A stretch of DNA of 64,000 nucleotides, taken from the NCBI GenBank assembly GCA_945865375.1, contig CAMBEJ010000004.1, positions 19,654 through 83,653 on the forward strand, written 5' to 3'. How positions within the stretch are numbered: the first letter of the stretch is position 1; each line of letters starts with the position of its first letter. The DNA comes from Akkermansia muciniphila (GTDB taxonomy: Bacteria > Verrucomicrobiota > Verrucomicrobiia > Limisphaerales > F1-80-MAGS106). Shown here piece by piece: positions 37,020 through 45,997 of this stretch. A program made the position numbers and the translations under genes. Under the pieces are notes generated by a model, which was given only the letters and a program-made list of their open reading frames with translations, was not told the DNA's origin and did not search any database.

Positions 37020-37413
37020 ATGAGCTATCACCCTAAAAAGAGCAGTTGAGGGTCTCGAATTCTCGCAACTCATTCCATTTGCAATTTGTTGTACAAATTC
37101 ATGTTGCAACCAAGAAGGTGAACTACGGAGCAGTTGGATTCCATATCAGTTCAGGCACTTACAAAAAGGAATGACTCTCAACTGCTTTTTTTAGGATCAC
37201 GGAACAATCAAAAACGGTGTGGTGGTCTTGGAACCCGGAACCAGTTTGCCCGAAGGCACGAGCGTGAAGGTGGAGCCAGATCCCGTTCCCGCTCCGGAGG
37301 ACGATCCGCTCTGGCACATTCCGGACCTCGCAGTGGATACCGGGATTCCTGACCTGGCCGCAAACATCGACCATTATCTCTACGGACACCCGAAGGTCAC
37401 CGATGGCCAGTAG
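37020..37413 (+). pseudogene. Antitoxin gene interrupted by a MITE at its fourth codon
   Basis: ATG AGC TAT CAC (37020-37031) is followed by the 164-bp element and a repeated ATCAC; removing the element and one ATCAC gives MSYHGTIKNGVVVLEPGTSL, a typical start of the small antitoxins (SPTKNGVVVLxxPLPEGT type) found beside PIN toxins. The rest continues DDPLWHIPDLAVDTGIPDL to a stop at 37413, overlapping the PIN gene start by 11 bases. As it stands the intact ORF would begin at an internal codon. Confidence 0.85.
37032..37195 (+). mobile_element. 164-bp MITE, copy 2
   Basis: The same element as at 18759-18922, in the same orientation, with CCTAAAAAGAGC and TTTTTTTAGG ends. It is flanked by the direct repeat ATCAC (37027-37031 and 37196-37200). 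It breaks an antitoxin ORF. Confidence 0.95.
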
Positions 37414-37978
37414 CACCATCCTGCTGGACACGAACGGGTGGCTCGCGCTCCTCAACGCGCGCGACGCCTTGCACGATGCGGCGCAGACCGTCTGGAGAAG
37501 TCTTATCGGCGAACGGGCCGAATTGGTCTTTACCGACTGGATTGTGGCCGAGACTGGCAACGGTCTGGCGAGGACCACAGCGCGAAGGCGCTTTGTGGAG
37601 TCGCTCGAACAAATGCGCCGCAGCCCAAGAGTCAGGGTCGTTTTTGTTGACTCAGACATCATGGAGCGCGCGATTGATTTGTATGCCGACCGCCCCGACA
37701 AGACCTGGGGCCTCGTGGACTGCGCCAGCTTCGCGGTGATGGCGGACGAGGGCATCACCGCGGCGTTCACCACGGACCGGCACTTCGAGCAGGCCGGCTC
37801 AAGTGCCTGCTGCCGCTTTCTCCGGGCTGAGGCGTTTCGACGCGGCTGGCTTGGCGGCTTCTCACGCGACCCCCCTTTCATCCGTCAACGGGAGGAATTT
37901 GTAGCCGAGGTAAACATCGCACAGCCCATCGCCACCATCGCAACGGTGACCTGGCATTCGAAGAAGCTCGGCACGTAG
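37403..37978 (+). CDS. PIN-domain toxin, VapC-like, frameshifted end
   Basis: A PIN ribonuclease with the four acidic residues in place: Asp9 (ILLDTNGW), Glu50 (WIVAETGN), Asp106 (LVDCASF) and Asp125 (TTDRHF). It should cut RNA when not held by its antitoxin, whose gene is broken by the MITE. Past HFEQAG the frame runs on 60 residues, whereas adding one T would give FKCLLPLSPG and a stop at 37828-37830, the usual length near 141. So a one-base loss has also altered the toxin, which may have allowed the antitoxin loss to be tolerated. Confidence 0.85.
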   Translation: MASSTILLDTNGWLALLNARDALHDAAQTVWRSLIGERAELVFTDWIVAETGNGLARTTARRRFVESLEQMRRSPRVRVVFVDSDIMERAIDLYADRPDKTWGLVDCASFAVMADEGITAAFTTDRHFEQAGSSACCRFLRAEAFRRGWLGGFSRDPPFIRQREEFVAEVNIAQPIATIATVTWHSKKLGT

Positions 37979-38118
37979 CTGAACGTCAGCCGGTGGTCGG
38001 TGAAGGCGGTTTGCAACTCGTGAAGGTTCGGGTCCACCGGCCCGGCACCACGAGGTTCAAGCGCGTTCAAGCGCACCGCCATGAAGCTGCACGCGATGAG
38101 CAGGCCGGCCACGCCCAC
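37885..38118 (-). pseudogene. C-terminal fragment of an NrfD-like membrane subunit
   Basis: A helix (GVAGLLIACSFMAVRLN) then FTDHRLTFSYVPSFFECQ and VTVAMVAMGCAMF, which resembles the end of the NrfD/PsrC quinol-oxidising membrane subunits. That partner would fit the molybdopterin oxidoreductase remnant at 35945-36927, but the match is from memory and only 77 residues long. The PIN gene overlaps its 3' end on the other strand. Confidence 0.45.
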
Positions 38119-38145
38119 TGCCCACGGTTTGTGGGGTCATCATTC

Positions 38146-38161
38146 GGGTCAGTTCCTGACT
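38146..38161. repeat. GGGTCAGTTCCTGACT short palindromic repeat, copy 2
   Basis: Identical to 35694-35709. It lies about 130 bases past the end of the giant CotH gene; the intervening sequence has no supported gene. Confidence 0.6.
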
Positions 38162-38290
38162 ATTTGATCACGTCACGAGGGAGTTTTGGCATTGTGGGGC
38201 GCAAAGTTCTTGTCGCCATCGTTGCTCGAGCCGACCAGGCAGTCGGCGATGCGCAGGCGCGGGACTGTCTGCGCTACGACAAAAGAAGCA

Positions 38291-41200
38291 CTACAACTTC
38301 AGCCTGACACGATAAAACTCGGCTGCCGAGTTGGCGCCCAGCGGAATGGGCACCTCGTGCGTCTGATTCGCCGCCGTCGCGCCAATCTCTCTGACAGACT
38401 TCCAGACGCCCCCGAGGATCGAAGAACTCGACTCAACCACATAACCTCTCCCAGCGACGCCGGCAAACCGCAACACGAAATCTGGGCCGACGGCGGGCAC
38501 CCGGGCCACATGAACAACTTCGACCCGCAACAGACTTGCCTTGTCCCTCGGATTTGTTCCCGCCAGGAACTCGGCGGCGTTCGTGAACCCGTCGGCATCC
38601 GGATCGGCTGTGGAACCGCTGATTTTCGAATCTCCCAGCTCCGCGCTCGAAAAATGCCGCGCCTGAAACGCCTCGTAGGAGTTCGCATCCACCACGCTGG
38701 GGCTCTTATGCGCGAGAACTTGGAGGTCAAAACCGACATCGCTGCTCGTAGCACCGGACTGATGCACCTCCGCTGCAAGGGTGTTTGATCCGGGAGAAAG
38801 AAACGATGGATCGACGGTGAACTCAAAAAATGTGGTCTCGTCGGACCCCCCTGTTGTGGCGGGCGCAAGCGTGCCAAACACGATCACCCCTTCGGGCATG
38901 TTGTCGCGCACCACCTCCTTTCCGTTCAAATAGATCACGGCTCCGTCGTCCCGTTGAAGTTTGAATGTAAGCCCGGTGATTCGGTTGGTCTGGGCGAGAT
39001 CAAAACGGGCACGAAGATAGGTTGTGATGTATTTCGCCTGTGAGCTCGGTCCAAACCCCACAACGGTGACCTCCCCATCGCCCCCATAACCTAACCGCGC
39101 GTTTCCGGACTTCCACGACCCGTCATCAAAAGTCTTGCTGCGCCATGCTGTCCCCTGATCCGCTCCCGTATCCAGGTATTTCCAAACCGAGCCCGTCGCA
39201 AACAGAGAAACAGTTTCGGGCACGCTCTGAATGTCGACGCTCAGATCGGCCGATTTTTCAAACTCCCCGTCGCCCACGGTGAGCCGAAGCCCATAGACGC
39301 CAGCCGAAGAGAACCGCGCTACAGCAACGGGCAATGAATCGTCCTCGAAAGTCACCAATCCGGGCGCCGACACCACCGACCAACGCACCGTCAACTTTCC
39401 AGGAGGGGACGGAAGCCCGTCATCGGTGACTCGTCCCTGTAGTGTCACTGAAAAAGGGAAGGCATTGGTCTGAACCGACACCGAAGGCCCGGGGCTGACG
39501 ATAGGAGGCCGGTTTCCGGCCGCGTCAAACCCAGGGGTCGGCTCAAAAACGGCCCGCCAGTTCCTGGGATCGTTGGCGTATTCATCCAACTTGATCCGTT
39601 GGATCGACCCGCCCTGCCCCGCCTGAAACTCCGGCCAAGGCGCACGATTGTCATAGCGGACGCTATCGACCGCGACGTAGGGAACCACGATGCCGCTGGC
39701 TGTGACTTCCGACGGTTCTGGCCGTTGAAGCTCAAGCAACTCGCCACCCTGGGACAAAGTGCCACCAATAGCTGAAAACACTCCCACAGCAGCGGAGATC
39801 CCATACCGGTTGCGGACGTAAACCGCGTCGGCGGTCGTCACCAATGCCAGACCCTTAGGCGGTAGCACGATGCCCGGCGGAAACACAAATCCGAACCCTT
39901 CAAGTCTCCAGGCATTGGTCGGCGCCTGGGTGTCAAAGAGCGCGACGGGCGAATCCGTAATGTTCTTGATCTCAACGAAACGCTCCTCCCCTGGAGCAGG
40001 CAGATACCGGATCTCCTGAATGACAACGGGGCCCGCGAACGGCCCCGCATTCGCGGCCCCGAATGAGCTTCGGACCTGGGCCGGATAGGAGACCTTTCCG
40101 GCGCTGTTGGTGTATCGGCCAAATGAAACCCCGTTCGCCGCCGCTCCAAAGGCAAAGCCGTCGCTATAACCCGTCAAGTTGCCCAGCGAGTTCGCTGAAA
40201 AAAGAGCGACTTCCTCCCCGTGAGAACTCAGGGTGAAACTCGGATCGACCCCTGGTTTTGGATTGAAATCCGCCTCAGTCACTACCAGAAATCCACCCGG
40301 TGCGATGACAGATTTCGGGGGAAACCGAAATTTCGAAGGCTCCCGCCGATCGTCAGTCAAAAACCAGAAACTGATGTCGGCCGGTTCACTGCCCGAGTTC
40401 AGCAACTCGATCATGTCAATTTGCGGAAGGTCAGTATGAGTGAGTATCTCGCTGATCACCACTGGAGCAATGGAGGCCTCTGGATCGGAGGAACCGGGGG
40501 ATCCTCCTACCGAGAAACTCGCCCTCCAACCGGAAGGGTCGCTGAGGGGCATCCCAGGGAGCAAGCGACGCGGCACCAGGGAAAAACCCGAACCGTCAGC
40601 CGACTCAGGCCAAGGCGCTGAATCCTTGTATTCCAACGAAATGACAGAGATTCCAGCGGCATTCACAAGAGTGATTCTCTCCCCGGAGTTGCTCAACTGA
40701 CCCGCAAACACACCGTCGATGCGGACGGTGGGATATTTCCGTGCGAACCCAGCGGCATCTCTGACGAGTACCACGAAGCCATTGGGAGCCAGCTTGATTC
40801 CGAAAGGAAACGCAAACTGGAGACCTTCCCTGAAGTGGGCGCCGCTCAAATCCAGCTCTTGGCCGGACACATTCTGAAATTCCAAAAACTCGTGCTCCTG
40901 GCCGTCTGTTGAGGGCGTTAGCAGGGGATTATACATTAACTCGGTGAGCCGCAACCCGGTTAGATCCTGAACGATGTTGAACGATACCTCGGCAATGGCG
41001 CTCCAGGTCGTTCCGTCGTAAGCCCGCGCTTTGATGCGAACACTCCGGTCCAACTTGAGCGCAGACTGATAGACCAAAGCATCCGCCCCCACGGCGCCAC
41101 CCAGATCTCTCGGATCGCTGCCATTCATTGTCAAGTAAACCGTGGCTGTTGAGGCGAGTTCCAACGAGGTCCCTGGAGGCACACTCCCTCCCGGCAGATT

Positions 41201-43393
41201 GAAGCCGGGAGCGGCAACGCGGGGATACAAATTATCCACTTTCAACTGGTTCAGGACCATGTCGGAGCGCCGTGAAATAAAGGTTCCAAGGACCGTGTTG
41301 CAAGCCTGAAGCCACGTGTCACGGGTGAAAGGCACACCCGTTTTGGCATCCCCCCATCGAGCCGACTCACCCACAACAGCTCGGTCAATCTCCTTCATAC
41401 GGGCGATGAACCGGTTCGAACATGCCAGGGCCGTCAACGCACCTCCATTGAAAAAATGACGCTGCACGTGGTCCGCCACCAACATTCTGAATTCGCTGTT
41501 CGCCTGCATTTTTTGCCAGACCCATTGTGGGTTGCTCTTGTTCAAAACGTTGCCCGCAGAATAGGGCCCCGTTCGGTCCTCGTTCACATTGAGCAGCGTG
41601 TGCTCCGCGTCATGCGCAAAAAAGCGGAACCCACCACTGGTCCCGGTTCGATCACGCATCGCGTAAAAATTGTTCGGCGAGGTGTTCCCGAGAAAATTGG
41701 AGATGGGCGCGTCAAGGTTTCCTCCATACAAAATCACAAGCATGTAATCGATCAGATTCGGAACATCCACCAGGTTCTCCAGCGCGGCATTGACCTTGCC
41801 GTCGATGTCGCGTCCCTGGACTTTGAAATAGGCTTCGTTGGAGCTCAACCCAGCGTTCGCCTGTGTCCATAGGCGTGTCCACGCGGCCATGTTTCCGTCC
41901 GTGGCGTTGATCGTGTAAGATCCCGCCTCCACTTTGATGACATCGTAGTTTTCCGCTTTCCCGCCAAAATAGGTTTCCCCAAAGGAAGCCTCCGGTCTCT
42001 CGCATGTGTTGAACAACCCCCAATATTGCCCGTTGATATACAGGTGATAATAATCCCCTCGCTCCCCCTGGCTGCCCATCGCCAACTGGGTGTCGCGACA
42101 GAATTGATCCCGTATGAAGACGCCGCGAGAATCGCCCTGAAAACTCCACGAATAATTCTGAAAGGTTCGGAGATCGATCGCGTTAAAGGCATCCGCACCC
42201 TTTCCCCCAAACAGGTCATACCGCAGGGTCGGATCACCGTAGTCTTCCCTGAAAAAGAATCGAAAAGCATGTTTCGGATTGCCCGTGCTCCGGCTGAAGC
42301 CGCCCCGAATCCGAATCCCGGAGTTGATTTGGAACCCCTTCTTTCCATCAGGATAAATCAGCTCCAAAGAGCAGCCTCGTTCCCAAGCCCGGCCGTCCTG
42401 TCCTGGGTTCGCGTAGATTCCCCGGCTCGAATCGAAAAGATCGTTCAGATTCATCACCACCGAAAACGAAGGGAGCGATTTTAAATCGCGGGTGATCGTG
42501 CCGCTGAACTTTGGATTGTTCACCACATCCGGATCCATCCCGTAGTCCACCGAGTTGGCTCCCCATCGCGCCGGCCAACCTGCTGATGGCTTGCCGTCAG
42601 CGGACTGCCGGATGATGTCTCCCACAAACAAATAAGTCTCGGTGTCGACATTCGACGACCGATACCCCTCCTTAAACGCCGCCGCTCGCAGCACGGTCGT
42701 CCGCGCCACAGGAATTGGGCTCAGATAAGTGAGCCCATTTGTGAGGCTCGGGAGGGTTCCGTTCAGTGTGTAGCGGATCACAGCGCCTTCCGTTTCGCTC
42801 CAGATACCAAGCTCGAAAGGCGCCTCGAAAAAACCCCGGTCATGGGAAAATTTTGTGTCCTTGACCACCGCCAAAAAACCTCCGGCGTTCAACGCGCCGG
42901 GAGTGGGAGGTGTGAGGTACCCCACATCAAATACGCCGTCCGCTCTCTTCAACCTGCCATACGAGACATCCCGAAGCTGTTTCGGAAACTGCGGCCCGAA
43001 TTCCGAGGAAATTGTCTTGCCGTCACGCCCCACCAAGGCCAGATACTCCCCATCGGATGCCAAACTAAAATTGGTGTGCAGGGGTTTCGCCGGATCCCGC
43101 CGATCCTTACCCGAAGCGAACACCACCAACCGCCCGCCCGCCGGGAGTGTGACGTTGGGAAACCGCCATAACATCAGATCGGTTGCGGAATCGGTCAGAT
43201 ACCAACCGTCCAAGCCCGCTGAACTCTGGGTTGAGTTCTCAATCTCTATCCAATCAACGAACTCACCGTTCTCATCGGCAAGCGTGTTCCCGTTGCTGGC
43301 CATGAATTCGGAAATGCTAATTTGCGCAAATGCTTGAAAGGCGAACAAGCTCAGGACGGTGTAGGTACAAATAAGTTTCACTCGGGGCAGCAT
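38291..43393 (-). CDS. Giant secreted CotH / lamin-tail-domain protein
   Basis: 1700 residues from ATG at 43393. Order: signal peptide (VLSLFAFQAFAQ), lamin-tail domain (ISISEFMASNGNTLADENGEF, about 25-150), a chitobiase-like fold (about 185-265), a CotH kinase-like domain (about 300-720, GIRIRGGFSRSTGNPKHAF and YHLYINGQYWGLFNTCERPE), two to three more lamin-tail domains (LTELMYNPLL, SEILTHTDLPQID, QEIRYLPAPGEERF), a PKD-like segment, a carbohydrate-binding-like part, and a thrombospondin-3-like DADGFTNAAEFLAGTNPRD near the end. Such proteins are thought to be surface or outer-membrane associated. Stands alone. Confidence 0.9.
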   Translation of the reverse strand: MLPRVKLICTYTVLSLFAFQAFAQISISEFMASNGNTLADENGEFVDWIEIENSTQSSAGLDGWYLTDSATDLMLWRFPNVTLPAGGRLVVFASGKDRRDPAKPLHTNFSLASDGEYLALVGRDGKTISSEFGPQFPKQLRDVSYGRLKRADGVFDVGYLTPPTPGALNAGGFLAVVKDTKFSHDRGFFEAPFELGIWSETEGAVIRYTLNGTLPSLTNGLTYLSPIPVARTTVLRAAAFKEGYRSSNVDTETYLFVGDIIRQSADGKPSAGWPARWGANSVDYGMDPDVVNNPKFSGTITRDLKSLPSFSVVMNLNDLFDSSRGIYANPGQDGRAWERGCSLELIYPDGKKGFQINSGIRIRGGFSRSTGNPKHAFRFFFREDYGDPTLRYDLFGGKGADAFNAIDLRTFQNYSWSFQGDSRGVFIRDQFCRDTQLAMGSQGERGDYYHLYINGQYWGLFNTCERPEASFGETYFGGKAENYDVIKVEAGSYTINATDGNMAAWTRLWTQANAGLSSNEAYFKVQGRDIDGKVNAALENLVDVPNLIDYMLVILYGGNLDAPISNFLGNTSPNNFYAMRDRTGTSGGFRFFAHDAEHTLLNVNEDRTGPYSAGNVLNKSNPQWVWQKMQANSEFRMLVADHVQRHFFNGGALTALACSNRFIARMKEIDRAVVGESARWGDAKTGVPFTRDTWLQACNTVLGTFISRRSDMVLNQLKVDNLYPRVAAPGFNLPGGSVPPGTSLELASTATVYLTMNGSDPRDLGGAVGADALVYQSALKLDRSVRIKARAYDGTTWSAIAEVSFNIVQDLTGLRLTELMYNPLLTPSTDGQEHEFLEFQNVSGQELDLSGAHFREGLQFAFPFGIKLAPNGFVVLVRDAAGFARKYPTVRIDGVFAGQLSNSGERITLVNAAGISVISLEYKDSAPWPESADGSGFSLVPRRLLPGMPLSDPSGWRASFSVGGSPGSSDPEASIAPVVISEILTHTDLPQIDMIELLNSGSEPADISFWFLTDDRREPSKFRFPPKSVIAPGGFLVVTEADFNPKPGVDPSFTLSSHGEEVALFSANSLGNLTGYSDGFAFGAAANGVSFGRYTNSAGKVSYPAQVRSSFGAANAGPFAGPVVIQEIRYLPAPGEERFVEIKNITDSPVALFDTQAPTNAWRLEGFGFVFPPGIVLPPKGLALVTTADAVYVRNRYGISAAVGVFSAIGGTLSQGGELLELQRPEPSEVTASGIVVPYVAVDSVRYDNRAPWPEFQAGQGGSIQRIKLDEYANDPRNWRAVFEPTPGFDAAGNRPPIVSPGPSVSVQTNAFPFSVTLQGRVTDDGLPSPPGKLTVRWSVVSAPGLVTFEDDSLPVAVARFSSAGVYGLRLTVGDGEFEKSADLSVDIQSVPETVSLFATGSVWKYLDTGADQGTAWRSKTFDDGSWKSGNARLGYGGDGEVTVVGFGPSSQAKYITTYLRARFDLAQTNRITGLTFKLQRDDGAVIYLNGKEVVRDNMPEGVIVFGTLAPATTGGSDETTFFEFTVDPSFLSPGSNTLAAEVHQSGATSSDVGFDLQVLAHKSPSVVDANSYEAFQARHFSSAELGDSKISGSTADPDADGFTNAAEFLAGTNPRDKASLLRVEVVHVARVPAVGPDFVLRFAGVAGRGYVVESSSSILGGVWKSVREIGATAANQTHEVPIPLGANSAAEFYRVRLKL

Positions 43394-43456
43394 AAGTCGG
43401 ATTTTATAGCACAAGAGGTGCCATCATTCCTGAATAAGCCATGGCGCAGCCGAAGC

Positions 43457-43942
43457 TCAATCCCTGAAGTTCACAAAAGTGAGGGATACCGGGAACTCCT
43501 GTCCTCTCAAGGCACCCATGACAGCCTGTAAATCATCCCGGTTCTTTCCCGTCACACGCACTTCGTCACCTTGAATTTGTGTCGTCACTTTTGACTTGAG
43601 ATCCCGAATAAAACCGGTCACCTCCTTGGCCACAACCGACTCAAGGCCCTGCTTGATCTTAATCACTTGTCGCGCATGACCCAACGGCGAGATATCAGGA
43701 TCCTGCTTCTCAACGTTCTTCAAACTGATCTGACGTTTGGCGAGTTTGCCCATCACAATCTCGGAGAGGGCTCGGATCTTGAACTGATCCTCGGCGGACA
43801 TTTTGATCTCGTTCTTTTCGAGAACGATCTCCGCCTTGCTCCCCTTAAAATCAAACCGGTTTGCCAACTCCTTATTGGCCTGGTTGATCGCATTCTCGAG
43901 CTCCATGGAGCTCACTCTGGAGACGATGTCGAAAGATGGCAT
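43457..43942 (-). CDS. yajQ: YajQ-family nucleotide-binding protein
   Basis: 161 residues from ATG at 43942 (MPSFDIVSRVSSMELENAIN), with FDFKGSKAEIVL, and IKQGLESVVAKEV then VRVTGKNRDDLQAVM. This DUF520 family binds nucleotides (cyclic di-GMP in some bacteria). The longer frame to 44173 only reads the repeat element as Arg-Asn and Leu-Arg repeats. It is downstream of ispG, separated by a repeat element. Confidence 0.95.
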   Translation of the reverse strand: MPSFDIVSRVSSMELENAINQANKELANRFDFKGSKAEIVLEKNEIKMSAEDQFKIRALSEIVMGKLAKRQISLKNVEKQDPDISPLGHARQVIKIKQGLESVVAKEVTGFIRDLKSKVTTQIQGDEVRVTGKNRDDLQAVMGALRGQEFPVSLTFVNFRD

Positions 43943-43986
43943 CCGCGAAGGATAATAAATGTCCCAGGAAAATTGAAGCGAGAAAT

Positions 43987-44203
43987 GAGCCTCTGAACTC
44001 AGTAAAACGACCCTGTTTAGCTTGATGCTCGAGCAACTCCAATTCCCTGCTCCTAATCGTAATCGTAATCGTAATCGTAATCCACCCCTCTGTTTCAAGG
44101 GCAACACCCGAGGATTACGATTACGATTACGATTAGGAAAAACGGAGGAATTGAGGTTGCGCGCCCAGATCACGATTTCAACCGGTTTTACTGAGGTCTG
44201 AGC
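43987..44203. repeat. Complete TAATCG palindrome element
   Basis: About 217 bases. The left end (CTGAACTCAGTAAAAC) and right end (GGTTTTACTGAGGTCTGAG) are near complements. Inner arms GCTCCTAATCG with four TAATCG-type units (44055-44080) and their mirror GATTACG units (44113-44138) form a long stem around CACCCCTCTGTTTCAAGGGC. It ends right at the stop codon of ispG (44204-44206). See the other copies at 36-122, 55481-55860 and 61508-61684. Confidence 0.9.
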
Positions 44204-45976
44204 CTACGCAGCCATCTCGGGATCCACCCATTTGCCGTGCTCGCGGATCAACTCCACGAGCCGGTCCACGGCTTCGACCTCTGGAATGTTGAATCTCACC
44301 GGGGATTTTCCCACGTATAAGTTGATCTTGCCAGGCGCCCCACCGACATAGCCGAAATCGGCGTCCGCCATCTCGCCCGGTCCATTCACGATGCACCCCA
44401 TGATCGCGATCTTGACACCCTTGAGATGCCGTGTGCGATCCTTGATCCGACTGGTGACAGTTTGCAGGTTGAACAAGGTGCGTCCGCAAGAGGGGCAAGC
44501 CACATAATCCGTCTTGAACGACCGACAGCCCGCCGCCTGAAGAATATTGAAGCCCAGGCGTAGGGACGCTCCGGGGCCATGCTCGCAACGCACCAAGATC
44601 GCGTCGCCAATCCCATCCGACAACAAGGAGCCAAGCACCACGGCGGCTCGCAACATCGCAATAGTGGCCGAAAAGGGAGTCCCCTCAACCGAAAGGCAGT
44701 CCTTCAAAAGAATTGGGTTTCTGCGCCCGAGCCGACGCAGGCGTGCCGTCAAAAGTCGAAACGCAGCGATGGCGGGGATATCGCAGCCGTCTCGGACGGT
44801 GATCAATTGGGTGTCACAATTGACTTCGAAATCCAACCGAGGATCCACCTCCAACACGTTTAACTCCTCATAAACCGCCTCGGGCCGGACATCGTCCCGA
44901 GGCCGTATCTTAGCGGCAACGCCTTCCCAGACCGCGCGGGTGACAACGACACGGACGGTGTTTTCAGCACCACAAAAAAGCCCCTCGGAGAGCTCGCACG
45001 CGGCCGAGCTCCGCCTCTCAAAGGCAGAAGGACCGAAGGACGAAGGCAGTTCATCGGCCTGAGGAGGCTGCCAGGAAAGAAAGGGGATCTGCTCGAGAAG
45101 ATCGTTGCACACCGGGATCTCGTTGGGGGAATCCTCCGTCAACGAAACTCGAATGGTGTCTCCAAGCCCATCGCATAGGAGGCTGCCGATCCCAATCGCG
45201 CTTTTGATCCGGCCATCCTCTCCGTCTCCCGCCTCGGTAACTCCGAGGTGAATCGGGTAATTCCAATCATGGCCCAGCTCGTCCAACCGCGCGACCAAGA
45301 GCCGGTAGCACTCTATCATCACCTTGGGATTGCTGGACTTCATCGAAAACTTAAAGTTATGAAAGTCGCGTCTGCGGGCTATTCGCGCAAACTCAAGGGC
45401 GCTCTCCACCATCCCCAGAGGCGTGTCACCAAACCGGTTCATGATCCTGTCGCTGAGAGATCCGTGGTTGGTCCCGATGCGTAGCGCACGACCCAGTTGC
45501 TTGCAAAGCTCCACCAACGGTGCAAATCGCGCCTCAATACGATCAAGCTCCGAGTCGTATTGTTCGTCTGTATACTCCTTGATGGCGAATTTCTTGGAGT
45601 CAGAGTAGTTTCCCGGGTTAATCCGCACCACCTCAACCCATCGCGCAGCCTCCATTGCGGCTTCGGGCTTAAAATGGATGTCCGCCACAATGGGCACCAG
45701 GCAATGACGAGCCCGCAGCTCTTGAACGATTTTCTCCAGATTCGCAGCATCCTTCACCGTGGGAGCGGTGATTCTCACCAACTGACAACCCACCGCCACC
45801 AGTTCAAGCGTCTGCTTCACGCACTCGGCTGTATCCATGGTGTCGCAGGTCAGCATGGACTGCTTGACCACGGGTTGATCTCCGCCGAGAAGAAATCCTC
45901 CGCTGGCCAAATCGCCAATAACGATTTCGCGGGTCTTGCGCCGTGCGTAAACGTAGCGCGAAGCGCAGTATTTCAT
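44204..45976 (-). CDS. ispG: 4-hydroxy-3-methylbut-2-enyl diphosphate synthase, long form
   Basis: 590 residues, versus about 370 for the E. coli type; the extra middle domain (about 270-490) is the plant, chlamydial and Verrucomicrobial form. N-terminal TIM barrel: VKQSMLTCDTMDT, VRINPGNY, GVTEAGDGEDG. C-terminal Fe-S domain: YVACPSCGRT and MGCIVNGPGEMADADFGYVGG carry the cluster cysteines. It makes HMBPP in the MEP isoprenoid pathway. It starts 22 bases after rseP, as is common. Confidence 0.95.
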   Translation of the reverse strand: MKYCASRYVYARRKTREIVIGDLASGGFLLGGDQPVVKQSMLTCDTMDTAECVKQTLELVAVGCQLVRITAPTVKDAANLEKIVQELRARHCLVPIVADIHFKPEAAMEAARWVEVVRINPGNYSDSKKFAIKEYTDEQYDSELDRIEARFAPLVELCKQLGRALRIGTNHGSLSDRIMNRFGDTPLGMVESALEFARIARRRDFHNFKFSMKSSNPKVMIECYRLLVARLDELGHDWNYPIHLGVTEAGDGEDGRIKSAIGIGSLLCDGLGDTIRVSLTEDSPNEIPVCNDLLEQIPFLSWQPPQADELPSSFGPSAFERRSSAACELSEGLFCGAENTVRVVVTRAVWEGVAAKIRPRDDVRPEAVYEELNVLEVDPRLDFEVNCDTQLITVRDGCDIPAIAAFRLLTARLRRLGRRNPILLKDCLSVEGTPFSATIAMLRAAVVLGSLLSDGIGDAILVRCEHGPGASLRLGFNILQAAGCRSFKTDYVACPSCGRTLFNLQTVTSRIKDRTRHLKGVKIAIMGCIVNGPGEMADADFGYVGGAPGKINLYVGKSPVRFNIPEVEAVDRLVELIREHGKWVDPEMAA

Positions 45977-45997
45977 AAGATCAGGGAAATCAGCAGC

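Noticed and set aside
38186..38290. Small plus-strand frames between the NrfD-like fragment and the giant CotH gene
   Set aside because: Too short, no motif; the stretch looks like further gene debris that I cannot identify.
43943..44173. N-terminal extension of YajQ with Arg-Asn and Leu-Arg repeats
   Set aside because: It is translated repeat DNA (TAATCG arms); YajQ proteins start at MPSFDIV.
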